A DNA stretch of 64,000 bases from Mycobacterium kyogaense (GCF_003254575.1 NZ_QJUA01000001.1:1-64000), one strand, 5' to 3'. Counted from the first letter of the stretch, positions 16,366-26,294 are shown. The notes: generated by a model not told the origin, from the letters alone. Numbers and translations are program-made.

Positions 16366-17019
16366 ATGAGCACATCGGCACGGTGGAGCGTCGTGGCGCT
16401 GGTGGTCCTCATCGCGCTCGGCATCGCGCTGTTCAACGAGTTGGGTGACGATCCGGCCGGTCCCGACGCACCCGCGGAGCCCGGAGCGGTGTCCGCGCGC
16501 GACAAGCGGGACGCCGACACCCCCGCCGCCCTGGCGGGCCCGCGAGCCGAGGCCGCTCTGGCTGCCTGCCCGACCCCTGGTGCTGTCCCCGGGCCGGAGG
16601 TACTGCGGGGCATCGTCGTCGAATGCGCCGGCGACGGAGCCCCGGTCGACGTCGCGCGGGCGGTCGCGGGGCGGCCGACGGTGCTCAATCTGTGGGCCTA
16701 CTGGTGCGGTCCGTGCGCCGACGAACTACCGGCGATGGCCGAGTACCAGCGCCGCGCCGGGTCGCAGGTCCAGGTCCTCACCGTGCACCAGGACGAGAAC
16801 GAGACCGCCGGGTTGCTCCGGCTCGCCGAGCTCGGCGTGCACCTGCCCACACTGCAGGACGGCCGGCGCCAGATCGCCGCTGCGCTGCAGGTCCCCAACG
16901 TGATGCCGGCGACGGTGGTGCTGCGCGCGGACGGTAGCGTGGCGCAGATCCTGCCCCGGTCGTTTGCCACCGCCGACGAGATCGCCGCCGCAGTGGACCC
17001 GACGATAGGAGTGAGGTGA
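16366..17019 (+). CDS. Membrane-anchored TlpA/ResA-like thioredoxin (Rv3673c type)
   Basis: The 217-residue protein has an N-terminal signal anchor (residues 7-23), an Ala/Pro-rich linker, and a thioredoxin domain with the active site WAYWCGPC (C114, C117), so it should act as a thiol-disulfide oxidoreductase on the outer side of the membrane. It begins 8 bases after nth and overlaps the NUDIX gene as GTGA. The nearby MarP protease carries a structural disulfide, so an oxidative-folding link is possible but unproven. Confidence 0.9.
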   Translation: MSTSARWSVVALVVLIALGIALFNELGDDPAGPDAPAEPGAVSARDKRDADTPAALAGPRAEAALAACPTPGAVPGPEVLRGIVVECAGDGAPVDVARAVAGRPTVLNLWAYWCGPCADELPAMAEYQRRAGSQVQVLTVHQDENETAGLLRLAELGVHLPTLQDGRRQIAAALQVPNVMPATVVLRADGSVAQILPRSFATADEIAAAVDPTIGVR

Positions 17020-17798
17020 GCTGGGAGATCGCCGACGGTGAGCTGACGCCTGACGCCGCACCGCCCTGGTTGGCCCCGCTCGTCACCGATCCGACCTTGA
17101 TCAAGGACGCCTACCGCCGCCGCGTCCCGGCCGAGGTCCTCGCCGCGCTGACCGCGGCCAACGCCACCGCAGCCGTCACCGGCGCCCGTCGCGACGCCGC
17201 CGTGCTCGTGCTGTTCTCCGGCCCGCAGGACGGCGCGCCCGGCGAGCTCCCCGCCGACGCGGACCTCCTGGTCACCGTCCGGGCCGCCACACTGCGCCAT
17301 CACGCCGGTCAAGCGGCGTTCCCGGGCGGCGCCGCCGACCCGGGCGACCGCAGCCCCGTGCACACCGCGCTGCGTGAAGCCACCGAGGAGACCGCCCTTC
17401 AGGCGTCGCGACTGCGAACTCTGGCCACCCTGGACACGATGTTCATTCCGCCGTCGGGATTCCAGGTCGTACCGGTGCTCGCGTACTCCGCCGACCCCGG
17501 GCCCGTCGCGGTCGTCGACCAGTCCGAGACCGCCGTCGTCGCCCGGGTCCCCGTACGCGCGTTCGTCAACCCGGCGAATCGGCTCATGGTGTACCGCAAG
17601 GAGAACACCCGCCGCTCGGCCGGTCCGGCGTTCCTGCTCAACCAGATGCTGGTGTGGGGATTCACCGGCCACGTGATCGCCGCGATGCTCGACGTCGCCG
17701 GCTGGACGCAGCCCTGGGACACCGACTCCGTGCACGAACTCGGCGATGCAATGGCGCGTCTGGAGGCCGAGGGCAGCTACGGTGAGGTCCAACGATGA
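17016..17798 (+). CDS. NUDIX hydrolase, CoA-pyrophosphatase-like (Rv3672c type)
   Basis: The 260-residue protein contains the NUDIX box with REATEET, preceded by RHHAGQAAFPGGAADPGD near 93-110, a pattern typical of CoA pyrophosphatases (NudL/YeaB subfamily). Such enzymes cleave CoA or acyl-CoA to phosphopantetheine and 3',5'-ADP. GTG 17016 overlaps the thioredoxin-like stop. Its own stop overlaps the marP ATG, so expression is translationally coupled through the operon. Confidence 0.9.
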   Translation: MSWEIADGELTPDAAPPWLAPLVTDPTLIKDAYRRRVPAEVLAALTAANATAAVTGARRDAAVLVLFSGPQDGAPGELPADADLLVTVRAATLRHHAGQAAFPGGAADPGDRSPVHTALREATEETALQASRLRTLATLDTMFIPPSGFQVVPVLAYSADPGPVAVVDQSETAVVARVPVRAFVNPANRLMVYRKENTRRSAGPAFLLNQMLVWGFTGHVIAAMLDVAGWTQPWDTDSVHELGDAMARLEAEGSYGEVQR

Positions 17799-18985
17799 CA
17801 TCGTCACAGTGGCTGGACATAGCCGTACTCGCAGTAGCGCTGATCGCCGCCATCTCGGGCTGGCGATCCGGCGCGCCCGGTTCTGTGCTGGCCCTGGTCG
17901 GTGTCGTGCTGGGCGCGGTCGCCGGTGTGCTGCTGGCCCCGCACGTGGTGAACCACATCGACGGGCCGAGGACCAAGCTCTTCGTCACGCTGTTCCTCAT
18001 CCTGGCGCTGGTGGTGGTCGGTGAGATCGCGGGTGTGGTCCTCGGGCGCGCGGTCCGCGGCGCCATCCGCAATCCCACTCTGCGCGTGGTGGACTCGGTG
18101 ATCGGCGTGGCCGTGCAACTGGTGCTGGTGCTGACCGCGGCGTGGCTGCTCGGCACCGCCCTGATCTCCTCGCCGCAGCCGAACCTGGCCGCCGCCGTGC
18201 AGGGGTCGAGGGTGATCGCCGAGGTCGACTCGGTGGCGCCGAACTGGTTGCGCTCCGTCCCGGGCCGGCTGTCCGGGCTGTGGGACACCTCCGGGCTGCA
18301 CGACGTCCTGAAGGACTTCGGCCCGACCCCGGTCGCCGCCGTCGACGCGCCGGACGCGTCGCTGGCCACCTCGGCCGTCGTCGGGACCACGCGATCCAGC
18401 GTCGTCAAGGTGCGCGGTGTCGCGACCAGCTGCCAGAAAGTGCTGGAGGGCAGCGGGTTCGTCGTCGCCCCCAACCGGGTGATGTCCAACGCCCACGTCG
18501 TCGCCGGGTCGGACAGCGTCACCGTCGAGGTCGACGGACAGACCTACGACGCCAAGGTCATCAGCTACGACCCCAACGCCGACATCTCGATTCTCGACGT
18601 GCCCAACCTGCCGTCCGCGCCGCTGCAGTTCGTCGACACCGAGGCCCCCGCCGGCACCGACGGCATCGTGATGGGCTATCCCGGCGGTGGTGACTTCACC
18701 GCGACGCCCGCGCGGGTGCGCGAGGTGATCGAACTCAACGGTCCCGACATCTACCGCAGCACCACCGTGACGCGCGAGGTGTACACGATCCGGGGCACCG
18801 TCAAGCAGGGCAACTCCGGCGGGCCGATGATCAACCGATCGGGCAAGGTGCTCGGCGTGGTGTTCGGTGCGGCCGTCGACGACGTCGACACCGGTTTCGT
18901 GCTGACCGCCCAGGAGGTGTCCCGGCAGATGGCCAAGGTCGGCAACGTCGCGCCGGTGGCGACGGGCGCCTGCATCAGCGGCTGA
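17795..18985 (+). CDS. marP: Acid-resistance periplasmic serine protease MarP
   Basis: The 396-residue protein has four N-terminal membrane helices (CvpA-like, residues 8-125) and an extracytoplasmic chymotrypsin-like domain with H234 (SNAHVV), D263 (NADISIL) and S341 (GNSGGP). C213 and the C-terminal GACIS cysteine correspond to the disulfide known in M. tuberculosis MarP. In that species MarP is needed for survival at low pH and activates the peptidoglycan hydrolase RipA. ATG 17795 overlaps the NUDIX stop (ATGA). Confidence 0.95.
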   Translation: MTSSQWLDIAVLAVALIAAISGWRSGAPGSVLALVGVVLGAVAGVLLAPHVVNHIDGPRTKLFVTLFLILALVVVGEIAGVVLGRAVRGAIRNPTLRVVDSVIGVAVQLVLVLTAAWLLGTALISSPQPNLAAAVQGSRVIAEVDSVAPNWLRSVPGRLSGLWDTSGLHDVLKDFGPTPVAAVDAPDASLATSAVVGTTRSSVVKVRGVATSCQKVLEGSGFVVAPNRVMSNAHVVAGSDSVTVEVDGQTYDAKVISYDPNADISILDVPNLPSAPLQFVDTEAPAGTDGIVMGYPGGGDFTATPARVREVIELNGPDIYRSTTVTREVYTIRGTVKQGNSGGPMINRSGKVLGVVFGAAVDDVDTGFVLTAQEVSRQMAKVGNVAPVATGACISG

Positions 18986-19945
18986 TCAGCCGTACACCTG
19001 CCGAAGGAACCGGTCCAGCTGCGCGTTGACCGCTCCCGGCGCCTCTTCGTGTGCGAAATGTCCTGCGCCGTCGACAGATACGTAACGACCGTGCGGCGCG
19101 TACTTCTGGGTGCGGTACACCGGATCGGCGAGCACATACGGGTCGCTGTCGCCGCGCAGATGCAACACGGGCACCGCGATCGGGCGCTTCATCGAGCGCA
19201 TGAATCGGCGACCCTCGCTGCGCAGCTGACTACGCACCGCCCACCGCTGGTACTCCAACGCTGAGTGAGCGGCCGACGGGATCTGGATCGCCCGCCGCAG
19301 CAGGGGCATCGTCTCGGCGAAGTCGTCGCTCGCCTGCCACGGGGCGCTGGACCGGGCGCGCACGATGCGCTCGAGTTCGGCGGCATCGTGGCGGGTCAGA
19401 GCACGTTCCGGCCACATCGGCAGCTGATAGCGCAGCATCGAGGGGAGCAGCGCCCGGCCTTGATCGCGGCGGCGCACCGTCGACGCCCGCAGCGCCGCCG
19501 GATGCGGCGAGCTGACCACCGCTATCGCGCGCACCACGCGCGGATGCAGCACCGCCGTGGCCCAGCAGACCAGGCCGCCGTCGGCGTGGCCCACCAGCGT
19601 CGCGGTGTTGTGTCCCAGCGCCCGCACCAGACCCGCCGTGTCGCCGGCGAGCGTCCACCCGTCGTATCCGCGCGGCGGCTTGTCGCTGCCGCCGTACCCG
19701 CGCAGATCGACCGCCACCACCCGCGCCCCCGACAACCCCCGTAGCTGATGCCGCCAGGACCACCAGAACGAGCCGAAGCCGTGCAGCAGGATCACCAGCG
19801 GACGGTCGGTCAGCGGCCGCGACTGATCGTCGGCACCCGACTCCCGCTCGGCCTCGACGACGTGAAAGCGAATGCCGTTGGCGTGCACGTCCAGATGGCG
19901 CCACGGTCCGCCGACGCGAACGACCGACGGATCGGGTGCGGCCAT
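18986..19945 (-). CDS. ephE: Alpha/beta hydrolase, epoxide hydrolase EphE-like (Rv3670 type)
   Basis: The 319-residue hydrolase has HGFGSFWWSW at 55-64, a nucleophile elbow LVGHADGG with Asp122, RGDSDPYV carrying the acid, and GAGHFAHEE with the catalytic His. The Asp nucleophile agrees with epoxide hydrolases. ATG 19945 shares one base with the upstream stop (TAATG), so it is translationally coupled to the holin-like membrane gene; longer starts lie inside that gene. Position beside marP matches M. tuberculosis ephE. Confidence 0.88.
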   Translation of the reverse strand: MAAPDPSVVRVGGPWRHLDVHANGIRFHVVEAERESGADDQSRPLTDRPLVILLHGFGSFWWSWRHQLRGLSGARVVAVDLRGYGGSDKPPRGYDGWTLAGDTAGLVRALGHNTATLVGHADGGLVCWATAVLHPRVVRAIAVVSSPHPAALRASTVRRRDQGRALLPSMLRYQLPMWPERALTRHDAAELERIVRARSSAPWQASDDFAETMPLLRRAIQIPSAAHSALEYQRWAVRSQLRSEGRRFMRSMKRPIAVPVLHLRGDSDPYVLADPVYRTQKYAPHGRYVSVDGAGHFAHEEAPGAVNAQLDRFLRQVYG

Positions 19946-20472
19946 TACCAGCCGGACGGGTCCGTCGTCGCCGGCTGCTTGCCGTTCGTGGCCGTGCTCG
20001 AGCCCGTGCCTGCCGCGACAGCCTTCTTGTCGGCGCCGCCGCCGAACGCCTCGGGGATCTCCTTGACCGATTCGATGGTCTTGCGGGGACCTCGGATGCG
20101 CCTCACCTTGAGGAAGCCGATCAGGGCCAACACCGCGGTGACCACGACCATGAATCCGAACACGATCAGGAACGCCGCCCAGCGCCACAGCCACGTGTCG
20201 AGCAGCTCGGCGACGAAGAAGAAGAAAAAGAACGTGGAGTAGAACAACACCACCAGCGCCAAGATGAAGAAGACGCTGCCGGTCAGGCCCTTCTTCACGT
20301 CACGGGTGATCTCGGCCTTCGCGAGCTCGACCTCGGCGCGGACCAGGGTCGACACCTGGGCTGTCGCATCCTTGACCAGATCACCGATCGACGGGTCCGG
20401 CTTCGGCGCATGCGGGTCCACAAGCGGTATGGATGTCACCGTCGCCGGTGCGCCGTTACTGCGATCGCTCAC
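19945..20472 (-). CDS. Phage-holin-family (holin superfamily III-like) membrane protein (Rv3669 type)
   Basis: The 175-residue protein has an amphipathic N-terminal half (IGDLVKDATAQVSTLVRAEVELAKAEI) followed by two hydrophobic segments, the first with a striking phenylalanine run (YSTFFFFFFVAELL), then a basic tail. This is the layout of the actinobacterial putative holin-X family (PF07332 type), which is chromosomal and not evidence of a prophage. It is coupled to the EphE-like gene. Confidence 0.85.
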   Translation of the reverse strand: MSDRSNGAPATVTSIPLVDPHAPKPDPSIGDLVKDATAQVSTLVRAEVELAKAEITRDVKKGLTGSVFFILALVVLFYSTFFFFFFVAELLDTWLWRWAAFLIVFGFMVVVTAVLALIGFLKVRRIRGPRKTIESVKEIPEAFGGGADKKAVAAGTGSSTATNGKQPATTDPSGW

Positions 20473-20508
20473 AAGAGCTTCCTTCCCCGCATGTGATCTG
20501 GTCGCGGC

Positions 20509-21609
20509 TTATGTTGCCACGTGGCGTGAAACGAAACGATCCGGCGGTGACGTTAGACTGCCTTGATTCCTTCCATGGCGGGTCGGGCCGTGATCATCGG
20601 GGTATCGATTGGGGCGAGCGTGACGACGAACGACCAGCCACGAGTTCTTTCTGCGATCTTCGCGGTGCTGATGCTGCTCGGTGCGGGGCTCATCGGCGCC
20701 ACCGGTGTCGCTCACGCGGCCGCTCCGGTCACCCTCGGCGGAGGTTCCGGTCTGGTCGTCAACGGCGACACGCTGTGCACCTTGACCGCGATCGGCTCCG
20801 ACCGCAGCGGAAACCTCATCGGCTTCACCTCCGCGCACTGCGGCGGGCCCGGCGCAGTCGTCGCGAGTGAGGCCGAGCAGGATGCGGGCATCGTCGGGAC
20901 GATGGTGGCCGGCAACGACGTGCTGGACTACGCGGTCATCAAGTTCGACCCGGCCAAGGTGCGTCCCGTCAACGAGATCAACGGGTTCCGCATCGACGGC
21001 ATCGGACCCGACCCCACGTTCGGCGAAGTGGCGTGCAAGCTGGGCCGCACCACCGGCTACTCGTGCGGCGTCACCTGGGGACCCGGGCAGCAGCCCGGCA
21101 CGATCGTCAACCAGGTGTGCGGACAGCCCGGTGACTCCGGCGCCCCCGTCACCGTCGACAACAAGCTCGTCGGCATGATCCACGGCGCGTTCTCCGAAGA
21201 CCTGCCCACCTGCGTCGTCAAGTTCATCCCGCTGCACACGCCTGCAGTGACGATGTCGATCAACACCCAGCTGGCCGACATCACGGCCAAGAACAGGCCG
21301 GGCAGCGGGTTCGTACCCGTCGGCCCGGCCTGACGTCGGCCACGTCTCTCCGCGCACCGCGCGGCGCAACCGAATCGCGGCGCTGACGATCAGCGCGATC
21401 ACCGCGCCGACACCCGCTGCGCCGAGCAGCGCGACACCCTGCGCGAGGTCGAAGTTCCAGCCGACGAAGTTGATCGTGGTGTGCACCGTGTTCTGCAGCA
21501 CGAAGACCACCAGCGCGACGGCGAGCAGGAACGCAACGCTCAGCGAGAACTTCGCGGCGAAACCCGAACGACGGGCGGGGGTGTGCTCGGTGGTGCGGTG
21601 CGTGGTCAT
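20509..21609 (-). CDS. LapA-like (DUF1049) membrane protein with unusually extended reading frame
   Basis: The first ~95 residues from ATG 21609 look like a complete LapA/DUF1049 protein: TARRSGF-type N-terminus, a hydrophobic hairpin (SLSVAFLLAVALVVFVLQN), the conserved NFVGWNFDLAQGVALL, a second TM helix, then RLRRAVRGE. A stop would be expected near 21340, but none occurs. The frame continues antisense through the whole secreted-protease gene to TAA at 20509 (366 aa in total). The extension has no recognisable domain. The functional part is probably 21340-21609. Confidence 0.5.
   Translation of the reverse strand: MTTHRTTEHTPARRSGFAAKFSLSVAFLLAVALVVFVLQNTVHTTINFVGWNFDLAQGVALLGAAGVGAVIALIVSAAIRLRRAVRGETWPTSGRADGYEPAARPVLGRDVGQLGVDRHRHCRRVQRDELDDAGGQVFGERAVDHADELVVDGDGGAGVTGLSAHLVDDRAGLLPGSPGDAARVAGGAAQLARHFAERGVGSDAVDAEPVDLVDGTHLGRVELDDRVVQHVVAGHHRPDDARILLGLTRDDCAGPAAVRGGEADEVSAAVGADRGQGAQRVAVDDQTGTSAEGDRSGRVSDTGGADEPRTEQHQHREDRRKNSWLVVRRHARPNRYPDDHGPTRHGRNQGSLTSPPDRFVSRHVAT
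20620..21333 (+). CDS. Secreted chymotrypsin-like serine protease (Rv3668c type)
   Basis: The 237-residue precursor has a signal peptide (hydrophobic residues 9-30, cleavage likely after AHA near residue 33) and an S1-type domain. His73 lies in TSAHCGG, an Asp in NDVLDYAVIKFD near 104, and the catalytic Ser in CGQPGDSGAPV near 173. Paired cysteines fit disulfides. GTG 20620 is preferred because it starts the signal peptide; the longer frame from 20563 adds a non-signal leader. It diverges from the holin-like gene. Confidence 0.88.
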   Translation: MTTNDQPRVLSAIFAVLMLLGAGLIGATGVAHAAAPVTLGGGSGLVVNGDTLCTLTAIGSDRSGNLIGFTSAHCGGPGAVVASEAEQDAGIVGTMVAGNDVLDYAVIKFDPAKVRPVNEINGFRIDGIGPDPTFGEVACKLGRTTGYSCGVTWGPGQQPGTIVNQVCGQPGDSGAPVTVDNKLVGMIHGAFSEDLPTCVVKFIPLHTPAVTMSINTQLADITAKNRPGSGFVPVGPA

Positions 21610-21677
21610 GGTCGATCCCTCTTTTCTGTGATCCGTTGTGTCACAGATGGAGACGGGATCGATCGGCGAAACCGAAC

Positions 21678-21711
21678 GTCGCGCGGGCGTGACGCTGCAC
21701 ACCCGCGCGAC
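21678..21711 (-). terminator. Terminator hairpin of acs
   Basis: Bases 21678-21687 pair perfectly with 21702-21711 (10 bp). After a single C/A mismatch three more pairs close a 6-nt loop. The stem starts only 4 bases past the acs stop. A TTCGGTTTCG tract follows on the minus strand. It separates acs from the LapA-like gene. Confidence 0.65.
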
Positions 21712-21715
21712 AGGT

Positions 21716-23677
<1,962 letters not shown>

Positions 23678-23814
23678 GACTGTGAGGGTAGTCACCCAAC
23701 GTTGCATCGACGTTGGCGACTCACAACCGTCGCTGCGGGCGGCACCCGGGAGGCGACGAACGTGGCAACCGGCGCGCCGATCGGTCCGCCGACCATCGAT
23801 TAGCGTGTGCGGGC

Positions 23815-24564
23815 GTGACCGATCCGCTTGCCCCGCTGACCACTCTGCCCGGCGTCGCCGAGGCGGGGGAGGAGGCGCGCGAGGCCCTGGGCCGGGCGCA
23901 CCGGCATCGAACGAACCTGCGGGGCTGGCCGGGTACCGCCGCGGAAGCCGCGCTGCGGGCAGCCCGGGCATCGTCGGTACTCGACGGTGGTCCGTTGCAA
24001 TTCGCCTCCCCCGACACCGACGGTGAGAAGGACCCGGTGCTCGCCGGGGCGCTGCGCGTCGCCGAAGCGCTCGAAGGTGGTCAAGGCTCTCTGATCGGGG
24101 TGTGGCGGCGCGCTCCGCTGCAGGCCATCGCCCGGCTGCACTCGCTGGCCGCGGCCGACCTCGTCGACGCCGATGCGCTCGGCCGGCCGCGTACCGATCC
24201 GGACATCGGCCGCCGACTGGAACTTCTCGCCGACCTCGCGACGGGCGGCACGCGGGTACCGGCCACCGTGCTGGCCGCGGTCGCGCACGGGGAGCTGCTG
24301 ACGCTGGCCCCGTTCGGCAGCGCCGACGGCGTGGTGGCGCGCGGGGTGTCCCGGCTGATCACGATCGCCAGCGGACTGGACCCGCACGGGCTGGGAGTGC
24401 CGGAGATGCACTGGATGCGCCGGTCGGGGGACTACACCGCTGCGGCACGGGGTTTCGCGTCGGGAACGCCGGCCGGATTGACGGCGTGGCTGGTGCTCAG
24501 CAATGAGGCGCTGCATGCGGGCGCTCGCGAGGCGCTGTCCATCGCCGCCCCGGCGTCGTCCTGA
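23815..24564 (+). CDS. Conserved mycobacterial hypothetical protein (Rv3662c type)
   Basis: The 249-residue soluble, Ala-rich, mainly helical protein begins VTDPLAPLTTLPGVAEAGEEAREALGRAHRHRTNLRGW and contains RLHSLAAADLVD and the C-terminal TPAGLTAWLVLSNEALHAGAREAL. No Fic motif, cofactor loop or metal site is visible. It corresponds by position to Rv3662c. The Dpp permease genes that separate it from acs in M. tuberculosis are absent here. GTG 23815 opens the conserved region. Confidence 0.75.
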   Translation: MTDPLAPLTTLPGVAEAGEEAREALGRAHRHRTNLRGWPGTAAEAALRAARASSVLDGGPLQFASPDTDGEKDPVLAGALRVAEALEGGQGSLIGVWRRAPLQAIARLHSLAAADLVDADALGRPRTDPDIGRRLELLADLATGGTRVPATVLAAVAHGELLTLAPFGSADGVVARGVSRLITIASGLDPHGLGVPEMHWMRRSGDYTAAARGFASGTPAGLTAWLVLSNEALHAGAREALSIAAPASS

Positions 24565-24606
24565 CGGGCCCTTCCGACCCGTCCTCCTGACCGTGTCCAG
24601 CAAAGC

Positions 24607-24916
24607 AAAAGCGGGCGGCGTTCCGAAGTAATTCGAAAAGTACTTCGGCGCGCCGCCCGCCAGCACGAGCCTCCGGTTACCATGCGTGCGTTGTGGGTTG
24701 CGTGGGTGGCCTCGGCGCTGTGCGATCCGTTTCGGCTGCGACCCCACCCAAAGGGCCGTCGTGGCCGTCCGATCTCCGCACTTACGCAGGCCCGCAACAC
24801 TTTTGCCTGTTCCGCGGCATGTGCGCCGCGTGGGTTCCGGGACTCGTGCTGGGGAGCCGAGGTCGGGAGATCGAGCCTTCTCTTCCGGCTCGACCTTGGC
24901 CTCACCCGGCTTCCGT
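24607..24916 (-). ncRNA. Ms1/MTS2823-type RNA polymerase-binding small RNA
   Basis: The 449-bp gap between two convergent genes holds no protein gene. On the minus strand it has a TTGATG/TACAAA promoter, about 310 nt of transcript, and a very strong terminal hairpin (24611-24620 with 24651-24660, then CCGAAGTA/TACTTCGG) followed by TTTT at 24610-24607. Inside, CCAGCACGAG (24660-24669) is perfectly complementary to 24843-24852, giving a long-range 6S-like rod, and TCGAGCC/GGCTCGA (24871-24893) forms a 5' hairpin. Location beside the Rv3661 and Rv3662c homologues and size match the stationary-phase RNA Ms1/MTS2823. Confidence 0.8.
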
Positions 24917-24922
24917 GGTTCC

Positions 24923-24951
24923 TTTGTACTACGTGACCGCGATCACATCAA
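24923..24951 (-). promoter_or_regulatory. Predicted Ms1 promoter containing a CRP box
   Basis: On the minus strand TTGATG (24951-24946) and TACAAA (24928-24923) are spaced 17 bases. Between them TGTGA-tcgcgg-TCACG (24947-24932) matches the CRP consensus at 9 of 10 positions. A regulator bound there would cover the promoter spacer, so CRP is predicted to block transcription. Confidence 0.55.
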
Positions 24952-25013
24952 GGGCCAAACGCGTCGGTTTCCCGATTCGTTACGCGGAGCTGTCCAGCTA
25001 CCGCGGTGAAAGG

Positions 25014-25868
25014 TCAGAAGGCGAAGCGCCGCAGCAGGGTGTAGGTCAGTGCGCCCGCTGCCAGCGCGCTCACGCCGACAGCTGCTGTGGTCGCGACCGC
25101 GGCGCCAGACGGTGCGGGCAGCCGGTCGCGCAGCGACACGGGCTTGGAGAACGACCGCACCGGCCAGTCGCGGGCGGCGGCTTCTTTGCGCAGCGCTCGG
25201 TCGGGATTGACGACGGTCGGATGTCCGACCGTCGTCAACATCGGCAGGTCGGTGATCGAGTCCGAGTAGGCGTAGCAGTGCTCGAGCGCGTAACCCTCCC
25301 GGGCGGCCAGCGCGCGGATCGCCTCCGCCTTGCCTTCTCCGTAGCAGTAGAACGCGATGTCACCGGTGTAGCGGCCGTCCTCGACCACCATCCGGGTGGC
25401 CATCGCGTGGGTCGCCCCCAGGGCCCGCGCGATGGGCCCGACGATCTCCTCGCCCGATGCCGATACGACGACCACGTCGCGACCGCACAGCTTGTGGTCG
25501 GAGATCAGGTCTGCAGCTTCGGCAAAGACCAGCGGATCGACGATGTCGTGCAACGCCTCGCCCACCACCGACTTGACCTGTTCGACGTCCCACCCCGCGC
25601 ACATCGTCGTGATGTGGGCGCGCATCCGGTCCATCTGGTCGTGGTCGGCACCCGACATCGTGAACAGGAATTGGGCGTAGGCGGATTTGAGGACCGTCCT
25701 CCGATTCATTAGCCCCTGGCTGAAGAACGGTTTGCTGAAAGCCAGCGTGCTCGATTTCGCGATGACCGTTTTGTCGAGATCGAAGAACGCGGCGGTACGC
25801 ACGGGACGTTCGGGCGGGGGCGTCCCGCCGGTGGCTTCGGCGCCCGTCACAGGCTCGGAGGGGGTCAC
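25014..25868 (-). CDS. HAD-IB family hydrolase (Rv3661 type, SerB-like)
   Basis: The 284-residue protein has the HAD motifs FFDLDKT near residues 27-33 (Asp nucleophile), VVSASGEEIV, Lys in GEGKAEAI, and YAYSDSITDLPML, followed by a C-terminal hydrophobic segment (AVATTAAVGVSALAAGALTYTLLRRF) that likely anchors it. Phosphoserine-phosphatase-like or lysophospholipid phosphatase activity is plausible. GTG 25868 gives 284 residues, near the M. tuberculosis length of 287. It sits between the 6C RNA (divergent) and Ms1 (same strand, downstream). Confidence 0.88.
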   Translation of the reverse strand: MTPSEPVTGAEATGGTPPPERPVRTAAFFDLDKTVIAKSSTLAFSKPFFSQGLMNRRTVLKSAYAQFLFTMSGADHDQMDRMRAHITTMCAGWDVEQVKSVVGEALHDIVDPLVFAEAADLISDHKLCGRDVVVVSASGEEIVGPIARALGATHAMATRMVVEDGRYTGDIAFYCYGEGKAEAIRALAAREGYALEHCYAYSDSITDLPMLTTVGHPTVVNPDRALRKEAAARDWPVRSFSKPVSLRDRLPAPSGAAVATTAAVGVSALAAGALTYTLLRRFAF

Positions 25869-25991
25869 AGCGTCAGCATAAGACGCGTTCGCGTGACAAA
25901 TTGCGGCAGATCGTACAAATTGGCAGTTCACGACACGTGTCTTCGACTGCAATCTTTTCTGGATCTGCTCCGACTTCTCTGCGGTGTGGTC

Positions 25992-26022
25992 TTGCGCCCG
26001 CCCGCGCAGGCGTGTGTATAGT
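25992..26022 (+). promoter_or_regulatory. Promoter of the 6C/B11 RNA
   Basis: A good -10 hexamer TATAGT lies at 26017-26022. A TTGCGC element (25992-25997) lies 19 bases upstream and may serve as -35. This predicts transcription start near 26029, at the 5' edge of the C-rich RNA. Confidence 0.55.
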
Positions 26023-26028
26023 GGGCAT

Positions 26029-26125
26029 CACTCGGCTTATGCCGGGTGTGCATCAGCCCGACCCCCCGGGGCTGATACACGACGACCTCCGCCTCCTCCC
26101 CCCCTGGCGGGGGTCGTCCCTTTTC
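26029..26125 (+). ncRNA. 6C small RNA (B11)
   Basis: Two stem-loops with C-rich loops define the actinobacterial 6C RNA. Stem 1: ATCAGCCC (26052-26059) with GGGCTGAT (26069-26076), loop GACCCCCCG. Stem 2: GACGACC (26081-26087) and CCGCC with GGCGG and GGTCGTC (26112-26118), loop carrying seven Cs (26098-26104). A TTTT tract (26121-26124) ends the transcript. The position between the Rv3661 and Rv3660c homologues and the direction agree with M. tuberculosis B11. The exposed C-tracts pair with G-rich ribosome-binding sites of target mRNAs in related species. Confidence 0.9.
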
Positions 26126-26215
26126 TGGGGTCATTCGCAATGCGGATAGGCCACTCCATTCCAATTGGTTGCGGAACGCCGTTTTCGGCGAAGTTCTTCC
26201 CGCCGATTCGCCGGC

Positions 26216-26243
26216 CTGTGGACAAGTCCACGGTCATCCACAG
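26216..26243. promoter_or_regulatory. Palindromes upstream of the ssd/tad operon
   Basis: GTGGAC-AA-GTCCAC (26218-26231) is a perfect 14-bp palindrome. CTGTGGA (26216-26222) is also repeated in inverse as TCCACAG (26237-26243). These overlapping symmetries lie 52-79 bases before the ssd start codon and may form an operator for the pilus locus. Single DnaA-box-like matches inside them are not enough for an origin. Confidence 0.4.
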
Positions 26244-26294
26244 ATCCGCGCGCGGCTCTGGCTGAGCACGGCGACGCCGCGCAGCCTGGGAAAC

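Noticed and set aside
15186-16688. A 500-residue minus-strand frame over nth
   Set aside because: It reads across the true Rv3675-type gene and nth in non-coding phase; nth has the complete HhH and Fe-S motifs.
19945-20472. Holin-family protein as a sign of prophage
   Set aside because: No integrase, lysin or structural phage genes are nearby, and this family is a conserved chromosomal gene beside ephE and marP.
26216-26243. Possible DnaA boxes (tgtggacaa, tcatccaca)
   Set aside because: Only two imperfect matches, no AT-rich unwinding region and no dnaA/dnaN neighbours, so this is not an origin; palindromes are better read as an operator.
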